The notes beneath the pieces were generated by a model. The model was not told where the DNA came from and searched no databases. It saw only the letters and a program-made list of their open reading frames with translations. A stretch of 64,000 nt of DNA from AG41 sp036522815 (GTDB taxonomy: Bacteria; Gemmatimonadota; Gemmatimonadetes; Gemmatimonadales; GWC2-71-9). The position numbers were made by a program, and so were the translations under genes. Positions 8,365 to 17,073 of the stretch are shown piece after piece. Within the stretch, counting starts at the first letter, position 1; each line of letters opens with the position of its first letter. The stretch lies in the NCBI GenBank assembly GCA_036522815.1, contig DATDFC010000140.1, forward strand, positions 1 to 64,000. Direction: 5' to 3'.

Positions 8365-8955
8365 ATGCTTAGACTCAATATCGCGCCGTCGGCCGGAAGG
8401 TGGCGCCCGTCAACAACCGTGGGACGGACACTCACGGCGATAGTGGGGCTGGTTACCCTTTCGCTCGCCGTTCCCGTGAGTGCTCAGCAGCAGGGGGTGG
8501 TGGATCCAACCTGGCTGCGTTTCGATACAGCCGCCAAAACGGTCCGCTTCCAGTTGATCGCTGGGCTCACCGGGCTGAACGGCGCCCTGAACTTCAACGG
8601 GTTCCGTGACGGGGCGCTCACGCTCGAAGTACCGGTAGGGTGGAAGACGGAGATCGACTTCCGCAACCACGACGGGATGTTGCCCCATAGCGCCGAGGTC
8701 ATCGCTCCGCGCACGCCGCTGCCGACGCAGTCCGTCGATCCCGCCATTCCGCGGGCCTTCACGTTGAAGCTCGGGGAAGGGCTTCCTTCGGAGGCGAAGG
8801 ACATCCTGGCCTTCACCGCGCAGCCTGCAGGGGAGTACTTGATCTTCTGCGGCGTGCCCGGACACGGCGCCTCGGGGATGTGGATCCGGCTCCGAGTCAG
8901 CGCGACGGCCCAGACGCCGTCGTTGCTGCTCACGCCAGCGGTGGGCTCGAGCTGA
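8365..8955 (+). CDS. Sulfocyanin-like blue copper protein
   Basis: A 196-aa protein. A long signal sequence ends near V-S-A-Q. The cupredoxin domain carries the likely type 1 copper ligands H108 (in N-H-D-G-M-L-P-H-S), C162, H167 and M172 (F-C-G-V-P-G-H-G-A-S-G-M-W), the pattern of sulfocyanins. ATG 8365 has a better-placed purine-rich site than ATG 8338. Sulfocyanins donate electrons to haem-copper enzymes, and a CuA-containing haem-copper operon lies in the same accessory region at 32469. Confidence 0.82.
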   Translation: MLRLNIAPSAGRWRPSTTVGRTLTAIVGLVTLSLAVPVSAQQQGVVDPTWLRFDTAAKTVRFQLIAGLTGLNGALNFNGFRDGALTLEVPVGWKTEIDFRNHDGMLPHSAEVIAPRTPLPTQSVDPAIPRAFTLKLGEGLPSEAKDILAFTAQPAGEYLIFCGVPGHGASGMWIRLRVSATAQTPSLLLTPAVGSS

Positions 8956-9005
8956 GACTCAGCGATCGGCCGCTGGGGGAGACGAACGAATGCGAGAGGA
9001 GAAGA

Positions 9006-9494
9006 ATGGCTCACGGAGCAAGGGAGCGCGCTATGAGAGAATCCCTGGCAAGTGTCGAACCCCGAGGCGCCGAGCTGGATGCCGAGATGAGATCGTCGGA
9101 CCAAGGCACTTCACCGAGTTCTCATGTTCAGACTTTCGTCCTCTCCGGGTATCACGGGAGGCCGACGCGCGGCACGGTGACGATCCACGAATTCAACCGG
9201 GCGCAACGCTGGCGCCGGGCTCTTCGTGGGGTCGGCACGTGGTGGAGCGCAGCACTGCTGTCGGTTTTGGTTCCCGTGGCCCACTTCGTGCTCGTTCCAT
9301 CGTTCTTGCTCTATGGCATCTGGCAGTTCGTCCAGCGGGTTGGGACGGCGGAGCTGGCGACCGACGCCCGCGGCACGTGCCCGGACTGCGGAAAGGAGCA
9401 GCCACTCGAGCTCGCCCCTCGGTGGCGCTCGCCGCAACCCGTCACCTGTCGATTCTGCCATCGTGGACTACAGCTCTCGCTCCCGACGGCCTGA
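9006..9494 (+). CDS. Membrane protein with C-terminal zinc ribbon
   Basis: A 162-aa reading frame with AGGAG six bases before ATG 9006. A strong hydrophobic segment (about residues 85-115) is followed by two cysteine pairs, C-P-D-C-G and C-R-F-C-H, spaced like a zinc ribbon. The function is unknown. It is the last gene of the cupredoxin cluster. Confidence 0.65.
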   Translation: MAHGARERAMRESLASVEPRGAELDAEMRSSDQGTSPSSHVQTFVLSGYHGRPTRGTVTIHEFNRAQRWRRALRGVGTWWSAALLSVLVPVAHFVLVPSFLLYGIWQFVQRVGTAELATDARGTCPDCGKEQPLELAPRWRSPQPVTCRFCHRGLQLSLPTA

Positions 9495-9690
9495 CCAAAG
9501 TGTTCCCAGTTACGGACACTCGCGGCGATGGTGGAGTTTGTCACCCTTTCCGCCGCAATGTGCTAGCGACGATGGCGCTTCTCAACTGGTCCATGTGTAA
9601 CGTGCGATTCACACGCTCAAGTCCCACGGCCTTCGCGACGAGAGCCGAGAGCAGGATTCGTACCGCCCTGATCCACGCCCGTCACGCGGG

Positions 9691-10458
9691 TCATCGAGCA
9701 GTGCCTCGTCGAAGTGCGGCCGCCGCGGGCGCGTCGACGAACCAGCGCACGCGCCCGGCGGTGGGTGCGATCAGCTGGGCGGGCAGTCGGTGCGGTTGCC
9801 TGGGGCCCTCCAACACCTGCCGCAGGATGGCGGCCTTGGCGACGCCCGTGACGAGAAAGGCGACCTCGGCCGCCGCATTGATGATGACTGGGCTGAGCGT
9901 GACCCGCCACGCCGACACCGCTTCCACGTATTCAGCCGTCACCCAGCGCTGACCGTCGTGAAGTGCCGCCGCGCCCGGGAAGAGCGACGCCGTGTGCCCG
10001 TCCTCGCCCAGACCCAAGAGCACGAGGTCGATTCGCGCCCCGGGCGTGTCACGCGGGGAGCCCGTTGGCGTCCGGAGTACGCCTCGAATTACTCGCTCGT
10101 AGCTGGTGGCCGCTTCGGCAGGATCGTCTTCGCCGGAGATCCGGTGCACGTTCGCCGCGGGGATAGGTACATGGTCGAGCAGCGCCTCGCGTGCCATCCG
10201 ATAGTTGCTCGCCGGGTGGTCCGGCGGCACACAGCGCTCGTCACCCCACAAGACCTGGACTCGCGACCAATTCACGTTCGAAGCAGCAGGCTCTACCGCG
10301 AGTCGTGCGTACACGCTCCGCGGGGTTGATCCACCCGACAGCGCCACCACGAACTCTCCACGCGCGCGAATCGCGTCGTCGGCGGTCGCGACGAATCGTC
10401 GGGCCACGGCCTCGGCGACGAGAGAGGCGATCGGAAACACCTCGAGCTCGAAACCCAT
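9691..10458 (-). CDS. pgl: 6-phosphogluconolactonase
   Basis: A 255-aa protein of the glucosamine-6-phosphate isomerase/6-phosphogluconolactonase fold, DevB type. Family signatures seen are A-L-S-G-G-S-T-P-R, W-G-D-E-R-C-V-P-P-D and L-G-L-G-E-D-G-H-T-A-S-L-F. It hydrolyses 6-phosphogluconolactone, the product of Zwf, and is the last gene of the minus-strand operon that includes rpiA, zwf and gnd. The spacing to rpiA is about 30 bp. Confidence 0.95.
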   Translation of the reverse strand: MGFELEVFPIASLVAEAVARRFVATADDAIRARGEFVVALSGGSTPRSVYARLAVEPAASNVNWSRVQVLWGDERCVPPDHPASNYRMAREALLDHVPIPAANVHRISGEDDPAEAATSYERVIRGVLRTPTGSPRDTPGARIDLVLLGLGEDGHTASLFPGAAALHDGQRWVTAEYVEAVSAWRVTLSPVIINAAAEVAFLVTGVAKAAILRQVLEGPRQPHRLPAQLIAPTAGRVRWFVDAPAAAALRRGTAR

Positions 10459-10487
10459 GCGCCCCGATCCTCAGTGCGCCCCGATCC

Positions 10488-11222
10488 TCAGTCTTCCGCC
10501 CGTCGGAGCGCGTCCACCCGTCCGTCAGGGTGACCGACGAGGACCTGGTCCGCCATTCCGAGAAAGAACCCAGTGTCCACGATACCGGCGATAGCATGGA
10601 GTGCCCGCTCGAGCTCACGCGCGGCCTGTCGGTCCCGCATCGGCTCCCGGAGTGTGCAGTCAAGGGTGAGGTTTCCGTTCTCCGACACGAGCGGCCTTGA
10701 CCCTGTGCTGTTCATTCGGAGGGCAGGTGTCAGTCCGAGCGCCTTGAGCTTCTTCGTCGCGAGCCACTGCGCGAACGGGACCACCTCGACCGGCACCGGC
10801 CCGCGCTGGCCCAACCCACGGACCAGCTTTTCCTCGCCGACGAGAATTACCAGGCGCCTGGAGGCCGCGGCCACGATGCGTTCGCGCACCAGGGCACCGC
10901 CGCACCCCTTCACCAGGTCGAGGTTCGGCGCCACCTCATCTGCGCCGTCGATCGTGATGTCCAGTTGAACGTCTTCGCCCAACTCGATGAGCGGGATGCC
11001 GGCCTTCCTCGCCGTGTACGCTGAGGCATGTGAGGTCGGGACGCCAGTGACCCGCAATCCGTCCTCCCGGCGCAGCCCCAGGGTCGTGATGAACAGGGAG
11101 GCGGCGCGGCCGGAGCCGAGGCCCACCCGCGACCCGTCGGCGATAAGCTCGAGCGCCTTCGTGGCCACCGCGTGAACGCCCGGATCATCGAGACCGCCCG
11201 CGACGCTGGCTCGGTCGCTCAT
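10488..11222 (-). CDS. rpiA: Ribose-5-phosphate isomerase A
   Basis: A 244-aa protein starting at ATG 11222. It shows G-L-G-S-G-R-A-A, D-I-T-I-D-G-A-D-E and K-G-C-G-G-A-L-V-R-E-R, the substrate-binding and catalytic motifs of RpiA. It interconverts ribose-5-phosphate and ribulose-5-phosphate. It starts 7 bp after the zwf stop, so the two are co-transcribed. Confidence 0.95.
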   Translation of the reverse strand: MSDRASVAGGLDDPGVHAVATKALELIADGSRVGLGSGRAASLFITTLGLRREDGLRVTGVPTSHASAYTARKAGIPLIELGEDVQLDITIDGADEVAPNLDLVKGCGGALVRERIVAAASRRLVILVGEEKLVRGLGQRGPVPVEVVPFAQWLATKKLKALGLTPALRMNSTGSRPLVSENGNLTLDCTLREPMRDRQAARELERALHAIAGIVDTGFFLGMADQVLVGHPDGRVDALRRAED

Positions 11223-11229
11223 GCGCGGC

Positions 11230-12597
11230 TCACGTTGCCGGGGCACGCCAGCCACCGATGTCCGCCGCGAGCTTCATCGCAGCGGCCGGACCCCAGCTGC
11301 CCGGTTCGTACTGGAGCGCCGGCACGACATTGCCGAGAATCCCTTGCACGACAGCCCACGCCGCCTCGACGCCGTCCTCACGGGCAAAGAGCATCGCATC
11401 TCCGTCCATTGCGTCGCCGAGCAGCCGCTCGTATGGCGTCATCTCGTCGCCGGCGGGACGATGCGTGACTTGGAGTTCGGTCGGCTCAGACACCAGTTTC
11501 TCCCCCGGCTGCTTCACCCGCGCGCCGATCGCGATCTCTACCTCGGGACCCAGCCGGAACCGCACGTAATTCGTTTCGCCGTGGGCGAGCCTCATCACCG
11601 GAGGTCGCTTGAACGAGACAATCACCTCGGTCGCCGTCGCCGCGAGCGCCTTGCCGGCGCGGATGAGGAACGGCACGCTCTCCCAGCGCCACGAATCGAT
11701 ATGAAGCCGCACCGCCGCGAACGTCTCGACTGTGGAGTCCCGGGCAACATTCTCCTCCGCGCGGTACCCGTGGAACTGCCCGCGTACGACACAATCGGGC
11801 GTCAGCGGCCGGATCTTGCGGAAGACCCGCACCTGCTCGTCGCGGATCCCTTCCTTATAGTCCAGGTCGGGGGGTTCCATGGCGAGGAATCCCACCACCT
11901 GCAGCATGTGGTTCTGCACGACATCTCGAATGGCGCCGGCCTCTTCGTAGAAACGCCCGCGTCCCTGGAGACCGAACCGTTCCGCCATTGTGATTTGGAC
12001 GCTCTCGACGTAATGGCTGTTCCACACGGGCTCCAGGAAGGTGTTCGCGAAGCGGAAGAGCAGGAGGTTCTGCACCGACTCTTTGCCGAGATAATGGTCG
12101 ATGCGGAAGATGTGCTTCTCATCGAACACCTGATGCAGCGTCGCGTTGAGTGCCCGCGCACTCGCGAGGTCGCGCCCGAATGGCTTTTCCACCACGATGC
12201 GCGCGTTGCGGGCACACCCCGAGACGCCGAGCCCCTGGGCCACGATCTCGAACATGTCGGGCGGAATGGCGAGATAATACAGCGGGCGCTTCGCATCGCC
12301 GAGCGCCGCTCGCAGCGCGACAAACGTGTCCGGGCGGCTGTAATCGCCCTCAACGTATTGTAGACTCGCCGCGAACTTGGCGAACGCCGCGTCATCCACG
12401 GCTCCATCCTGCTCTACGCTGCGTCGCGCGTGGGCGCGAAATCGCTCCAGCGTCCACCCGGAGCGCGCCACGCCGATCACCGGCATGAGCAGCTGGTTGC
12501 GACGTGTCATCGCGTAGAGCGCAGGGAATATTTTCTTGAACGCGAGGTCGCCCGTCGCCCCGAAGAAGACCAGCGCGTCCGCTCGGTCGGGATTCAT
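11230..12597 (-). CDS. zwf: Glucose-6-phosphate 1-dehydrogenase
   Basis: A 455-aa protein starting at ATG 12597, overlapping the gnd stop by 4 bp. It has the Rossmann motif F-F-G-A-T-G-D-L-A-F-K-K and the active-site signature R-I-D-H-Y-L-G-K-E. It catalyses the first oxidative pentose-phosphate step and forms NADPH. Longer upstream starts would run into gnd and are unlikely. Confidence 0.95.
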   Translation of the reverse strand: MNPDRADALVFFGATGDLAFKKIFPALYAMTRRNQLLMPVIGVARSGWTLERFRAHARRSVEQDGAVDDAAFAKFAASLQYVEGDYSRPDTFVALRAALGDAKRPLYYLAIPPDMFEIVAQGLGVSGCARNARIVVEKPFGRDLASARALNATLHQVFDEKHIFRIDHYLGKESVQNLLLFRFANTFLEPVWNSHYVESVQITMAERFGLQGRGRFYEEAGAIRDVVQNHMLQVVGFLAMEPPDLDYKEGIRDEQVRVFRKIRPLTPDCVVRGQFHGYRAEENVARDSTVETFAAVRLHIDSWRWESVPFLIRAGKALAATATEVIVSFKRPPVMRLAHGETNYVRFRLGPEVEIAIGARVKQPGEKLVSEPTELQVTHRPAGDEMTPYERLLGDAMDGDAMLFAREDGVEAAWAVVQGILGNVVPALQYEPGSWGPAAAMKLAADIGGWRAPAT

Positions 12598-13613
12598 GCG
12601 CCCGCGCTCTTCTCCACGTGGCCTCCGAACTCGAAGCGCATGGCGGAGAGGAGCCGGTTCTGGAAGTCGGCCTCGCCACGCGAGGTGAACCGCCCGAACA
12701 GCGCAGCGGCGAGAACGTTGACCGGGACGGCCTCGTCGATTGCCGCTTCCAGCGTCCACCGCCCCTCCCCCGAGTCGGACACGCGGCCGGCGAAGCGGTC
12801 GAGCGCCGGGTCACCGGCGAGCGCGGCGGCAGTCAGATCGAGTAGCCAGGACGCGATCACGCTGCCGCGGCGCCACACCTCGGTGATGTCGGCGAGGTTG
12901 AAATCATACCGGTAGGCGGTGGGATCGCGGAGCGGCGTCGTCTCGGCGTCCGGCGTGGCGGCGCTGTGTCCCACGTCCGCGTGCTTGAGGATGTTGAGCC
13001 CCTCCGCGTACGCCGCCATCAGTCCGTATTCGATGCCGTTGTGGACCATCTTCACGAAGTGGCCCGCACCGCTCTGGCCGCAGTGGAGATACCCATGTTC
13101 CGCGGTCCCGCCCCGTTGCTCGCGCCCCGGAGTCCTGGCGAGCGACCCGGCACCCGGCGCGAGGGTGGCGAAGATCGGATCGAGCCGGCGCACGACCTCG
13201 GCCTCGCCCCCGAGCATGAGGCAGTATCCCCGATCGAGGCCGAAGACCCCACCGCTGGTGCCGCAGTCCACGTAGTGCAGCCCCCTGTCGGCCAGCCGCT
13301 TGGCGCGGACAATATCGTCGCGGTAATACGAGTTGCCGCCGTCGATCACCACGTCACCGGCGTCGAGCTTGGGGAGGAGCGCGTCGAGCGTGGCATCGAC
13401 GGCCGCTGCGGGCACCATCAGCCAGACGGCGCGCGGCTTGGCGAGCCGAGTCGCCAGATCATCCAGCACCGTCGCGCCGATGGCACCCTCTACGGCCAGC
13501 GCGTCCACCGCTGCCGCCGCTACGTCGTGTACTACGCATTCGTGGCCGCCGCGCATGAGGCGACGCACCATGTTGGCGCCCATGCGCCCGAGTCCGATCA
13601 TCCCCAGCTGCAT
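12594..13613 (-). CDS. gnd: 6-phosphogluconate dehydrogenase (decarboxylating), short type
   Basis: A 339-aa protein starting at ATG 13613. The N-terminus (M-Q-L-G-M-I-G-L-G-R-M-G-A-N-M) is the nucleotide-binding motif; D-G-G-N-S-Y-Y and G-H-F-V-K-M-V-H-N-G-I-E-Y are the catalytic motifs. The length matches the short GndA/YqeC-like branch, often NAD-linked, rather than the 470-aa enzyme. It forms ribulose-5-phosphate and lies in the same operon as zwf, rpiA and pgl. Confidence 0.93.
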   Translation of the reverse strand: MQLGMIGLGRMGANMVRRLMRGGHECVVHDVAAAAVDALAVEGAIGATVLDDLATRLAKPRAVWLMVPAAAVDATLDALLPKLDAGDVVIDGGNSYYRDDIVRAKRLADRGLHYVDCGTSGGVFGLDRGYCLMLGGEAEVVRRLDPIFATLAPGAGSLARTPGREQRGGTAEHGYLHCGQSGAGHFVKMVHNGIEYGLMAAYAEGLNILKHADVGHSAATPDAETTPLRDPTAYRYDFNLADITEVWRRGSVIASWLLDLTAAALAGDPALDRFAGRVSDSGEGRWTLEAAIDEAVPVNVLAAALFGRFTSRGEADFQNRLLSAMRFEFGGHVEKSAGA

Positions 13614-13656
13614 GCAATCCTCCCCTGGCCGCCCGCCGCCGATGCGGGCCGATCCC

Positions 13657-16074
13657 TCAGTGACGCTGCGGGCCCCGGTCCATTGCCACGGTGAAATCCT
13701 GACCTTCCCAACGACCCGGCTCAGTCCAGAAGAAGGTGAATCGCAGGGGCGCTTCCTGATCGGGGGGGACTGAAAGATCCACGTAGTCGATCCCGGCCGC
13801 CGTACCGGCGGAGGGTGCCTCCTGCACATTGTGCCACTCGTTGCCGCTCCAGTGCAGGCGGAAGGGTGCCTGCGCCTGCACGCGCAGCGTCCAGCCCGGC
13901 CGCATCGCCCGGACGCGCCGGTTGAACGTCCAGACCTCGAGGGGCTGGCAGGCGCGCCGACCCTGCCCCAGGTAGCGCGCCGCGACGCTGGGGATGCGAT
14001 CGAACACGGCGCCGTCACGCGCCGACCGCAGCAGTTTGATGTACTCCGCGTGCGCCCACATCAGCGGCATCGCGGACCCGGTGGGCCGTCCCAGGTACAT
14101 GAAGTACTCCGGCCGATCGGACTCGTCCCACACTTGCTCGGGCAAGAGCCCCGTGGCGCTGGCAAAGCCCTCCATCGCTTTGATGAACGTTCGGGCGTCG
14201 CGCCCCGCGGCCAATTCATAATGGCCCCGCTCCCCGGTGAGCAGCGGCCACGCGCGACCCTTTCCCCAGCCTTCGTACGGCCCGCCATTCTCCCGCTGGC
14301 CATAGCCGTCGTGGTTATAGCGATGCCAGCAGGGACCGAGTGGCGTATTCACTTTGAGCACGGCGTCCACGACACGCAACGAGTCCTCGATCAACGGGTC
14401 GTCGAACCTGCGGATCCCGTAACGCACCAGTTCGAGGAATCCCGCATCCACGACGTCCTTCGCTGGGAACTCGAACGGCTCCCCCGGCGGGCGGTTCCGC
14501 ACCTGCAGGAGGCCGTGGTCCGCGTCTTCATCGGGCTCCGGATCACCGGGGGCGACGGGGTGGATGCGGATGAAATGTCGGCTAATGCCCGGGACGAGGG
14601 CGCCTGCGGTCGTGACGGTCCAGGCGTCCACGTGACACTCGAGGAAGTCGGCGTATTCCTCGAAAAAACGCGCAGTCTGCGGGTCGCCCCGATCCGCGGC
14701 GAAGCTCGCGGCGCACATGAGGGCCGCGATGTTCACGGCGAGCGTGGACGGGGAGTAGCCGCTGTTCTCCTCCCATCGCTCTTGCGGCGTGACGGGGCCC
14801 TCGCGGACCAAGTACCCGGCCGCACGCACCACCAGCGAGTAGGGATCGAAATCGCGGAGCGCGTTCACCTCACGCAACCGCCAGGCGAGCAATATCGGGA
14901 ACGCGACCTCGTCCAGCTGGATGCCCTGCCGGTACGGCTCGCCATCGATCCAGAAGTTCTGATAGAAACCGCCGTCGGGACGCTGCGCGCAGGCGAGATA
15001 AATGAGGGCTCGCAGCGGCAGGTCCGTGTTGCCCGACGCGAGCAGCCCGAGCGCGCTGTGCACCATGTCACGGGTCCAGACGAGATGGTAGCCACCCAGG
15101 TCTTCATCTCCCTTCGCCTCGCCCCAAGGGATCGAGAGCGACGCGATCGTCGCCCCCTGATAGGTCTTGTCCTCGTGGGCGAGCAGCAGGCTATGGCTCG
15201 CGTGGTACAACCGGCCGCCGTCCGTGGACAACGCCGCGAGCGGCTCGATCGTCCGGCGCGCGCGGGTCCACTGCTCGACGAAACGCTGCTGTTGGTCGGC
15301 GAACGGGAAGCCGAGGGACTGGAACAGCGTGGTCAGCGCGTTATGGAGCGAATCGCCGAAGGCCAGCCCCAGCACAAACTCGTGCCCGCGGGCGAGATCG
15401 AGCTCACCGGTGAGGGCGATATTCCCGTCCACGGCGGCGTCGAACTCCCAGTCCATCTCGTAGTTCTCAGCCAGATCGGTCCAGCCGTCCGACCGACCCA
15501 CATAGCCGCACGAGCACCGCAAGAATGGGATCGTGGCCGCGAGCGCGAGCCAGACCGGTCCCTTGTGCGCCACGAGCACCTCGCGCCCGTTCTGGACCGC
15601 CACGAACCCGCTGTTTCCCCAGCCACTCCCATCGAGGTGCGGCGCGAGCAGCGCGAACAGTCGGAGCGTCTCGAGCGACTCCGGGACCGCGGTGACCCGC
15701 GTCCGGATCAGGACACACGCCTGATGGGGACTCGTGATGATCTCTTTCTCGATACGGTAGCGCTGCTCCGGATCGACGCTCGTGACCCGAACTCCCAGGG
15801 AGCGGTCGTCGATGTACTCCGACGTGCACTTCAGGTGTCGCCGCTCGTCGTGGAAGAACGAGCTGCCGTCGGTGATGAGATACTGGAGGTCGCGGATCTG
15901 GGGGCGATCCACGGTCGGGTAATACACCTCGTTCAGCACGCCGCGCGACATCGTGAACCACACGCGGCTCGACGCGGCATAGGCCGTGCCCACGGCGTCC
16001 TTCGCGCTGCGCGTCCAGCGCGGCGCGATGCCGGGGTGCCCGAACGCCTGGCGTGCTGTGCGGACAACGGCCAT
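13657..16074 (-). CDS. GH15 glucan 1,4-alpha-glucosidase (glucoamylase)
   Basis: An 805-aa protein. An N-terminal beta-sandwich region (about 1-280) precedes an (alpha/alpha)6 catalytic domain. Signatures are W-G-E-A-K-G-D-E-D-L-G-G-Y-H-L-V-W-T-R-D-M and W-E-E-N-S-G-Y-S-P-S-T. No signal peptide is visible, so it probably releases glucose from internal or imported glucans. The C-terminal 110 residues look like an added beta domain. The ATG follows the glk stop directly. Together with glk and glgA this links glucan turnover to the pentose-phosphate genes. Confidence 0.92.
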   Translation of the reverse strand: MAVVRTARQAFGHPGIAPRWTRSAKDAVGTAYAASSRVWFTMSRGVLNEVYYPTVDRPQIRDLQYLITDGSSFFHDERRHLKCTSEYIDDRSLGVRVTSVDPEQRYRIEKEIITSPHQACVLIRTRVTAVPESLETLRLFALLAPHLDGSGWGNSGFVAVQNGREVLVAHKGPVWLALAATIPFLRCSCGYVGRSDGWTDLAENYEMDWEFDAAVDGNIALTGELDLARGHEFVLGLAFGDSLHNALTTLFQSLGFPFADQQQRFVEQWTRARRTIEPLAALSTDGGRLYHASHSLLLAHEDKTYQGATIASLSIPWGEAKGDEDLGGYHLVWTRDMVHSALGLLASGNTDLPLRALIYLACAQRPDGGFYQNFWIDGEPYRQGIQLDEVAFPILLAWRLREVNALRDFDPYSLVVRAAGYLVREGPVTPQERWEENSGYSPSTLAVNIAALMCAASFAADRGDPQTARFFEEYADFLECHVDAWTVTTAGALVPGISRHFIRIHPVAPGDPEPDEDADHGLLQVRNRPPGEPFEFPAKDVVDAGFLELVRYGIRRFDDPLIEDSLRVVDAVLKVNTPLGPCWHRYNHDGYGQRENGGPYEGWGKGRAWPLLTGERGHYELAAGRDARTFIKAMEGFASATGLLPEQVWDESDRPEYFMYLGRPTGSAMPLMWAHAEYIKLLRSARDGAVFDRIPSVAARYLGQGRRACQPLEVWTFNRRVRAMRPGWTLRVQAQAPFRLHWSGNEWHNVQEAPSAGTAAGIDYVDLSVPPDQEAPLRFTFFWTEPGRWEGQDFTVAMDRGPQRH

Positions 16075-17073
16075 TTACTGGCTCATCTCCGCCCGACACC
16101 GCTCCGCCGCGACTGCCGCAGCGCCGAGCAGTCCGACGCTGCCATTCGTGATGACGCCGACGGGGACGCGGCGCATGAAGGGGGAAAGGCGCCCCTTGGC
16201 GCGAAACGCGGCCAGAAAGGGCCCGTTCTTGAGCTTCGTCACGATCCGCGGCGCGATCCCCCCGGCCACGAAGACGCCGCCCGTCGCGAGAGCGGTCAGG
16301 GCCAGGTCCCCCGCCACCGCGCCGAGCAGCGAGGTGAACCGGTCGAGCGCAGCGGCGCAGAGCGGATCCGTTCCGTCCAGACCGTGCTGCACAATGACGG
16401 CCGCGGGATCCTGTCGACCCATCTCAGCCCGGACTGCGTCGTTCTCCACGACGAGGCCTGCCGCCGCGAGATGCCGGTAGATGGCGATCAGGCCGGGTCC
16501 CGAAACGACCCGCTCGCGGGAGACACGCCCGAACTCATCCTGCAGCGAGCGGCGGAGCTCCCACTCGACCTGGTCACGCGCCGCGAACTCCGCATGCCCA
16601 CCCTCCGACGCATGGACGCGATAGTGGCCGCCATCCCAGGAGAGAAACGCCTCCCCGAGCCCCGTGCCCGCGCCGATGAGCGCGACGGGGCCGTGGGCGA
16701 TCGGCTCTCCATCTTGGAGGGTCTCGACGTCCTTCGGCCCGAGCAGGGCGAGCCCGTGACCGACGGCGTCGAAGTCATTGATGACGGAGGTATGGGCGAT
16801 CCCGATCGCCGCAGCCAGTTCGCGCTCGTCTATGGTCCACGGCAGGTTGGCCGTCCGGGCCACGCCGTCGATCACGCGGCCGGCGACCGCGAAGCAGGCC
16901 CACTCGAGTGACCTCCCCGCTTCCCCGAGGAAGCGCTGCACAATCGGCGCGAGGCCGGGAGCTTCCTGAGACGCGAACCGCTGCTCTCCTTCAATGCGCG
17001 CGCGCCCGCCATCGACATCGATGATCGCGAGCCGTGCGTTCGTGCCACCGATGTCGCCGGCGAGCACTCTCAC
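16075..17073 (-). CDS. glk: Glucokinase
   Basis: A 332-aa protein starting at GTG 17073, inside a GTGA overlap with the glgA stop. It has the ATP-binding motif G-D-I-G-G-T-N-A-R-L-A, the catalytic segment I-N-D-F-D-A-V-G-H-G and the G-A-G-T-G-L-G-E-A motif of the proteobacterial-type Glk family. It phosphorylates glucose, including that released by the neighbouring glucoamylase, to feed zwf and pgi. Confidence 0.94.
   Translation of the reverse strand: MRVLAGDIGGTNARLAIIDVDGGRARIEGEQRFASQEAPGLAPIVQRFLGEAGRSLEWACFAVAGRVIDGVARTANLPWTIDERELAAAIGIAHTSVINDFDAVGHGLALLGPKDVETLQDGEPIAHGPVALIGAGTGLGEAFLSWDGGHYRVHASEGGHAEFAARDQVEWELRRSLQDEFGRVSRERVVSGPGLIAIYRHLAAAGLVVENDAVRAEMGRQDPAAVIVQHGLDGTDPLCAAALDRFTSLLGAVAGDLALTALATGGVFVAGGIAPRIVTKLKNGPFLAAFRAKGRLSPFMRRVPVGVITNGSVGLLGAAAVAAERCRAEMSQ

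Noticed and set aside
13831..16911. 1026-aa plus-strand open frame over the GH15 and glk genes
   Set aside because: It is antisense to two clear genes and its sequence is low-complexity Arg/Gly/Pro-rich with no family resemblance; a GC-bias shadow.
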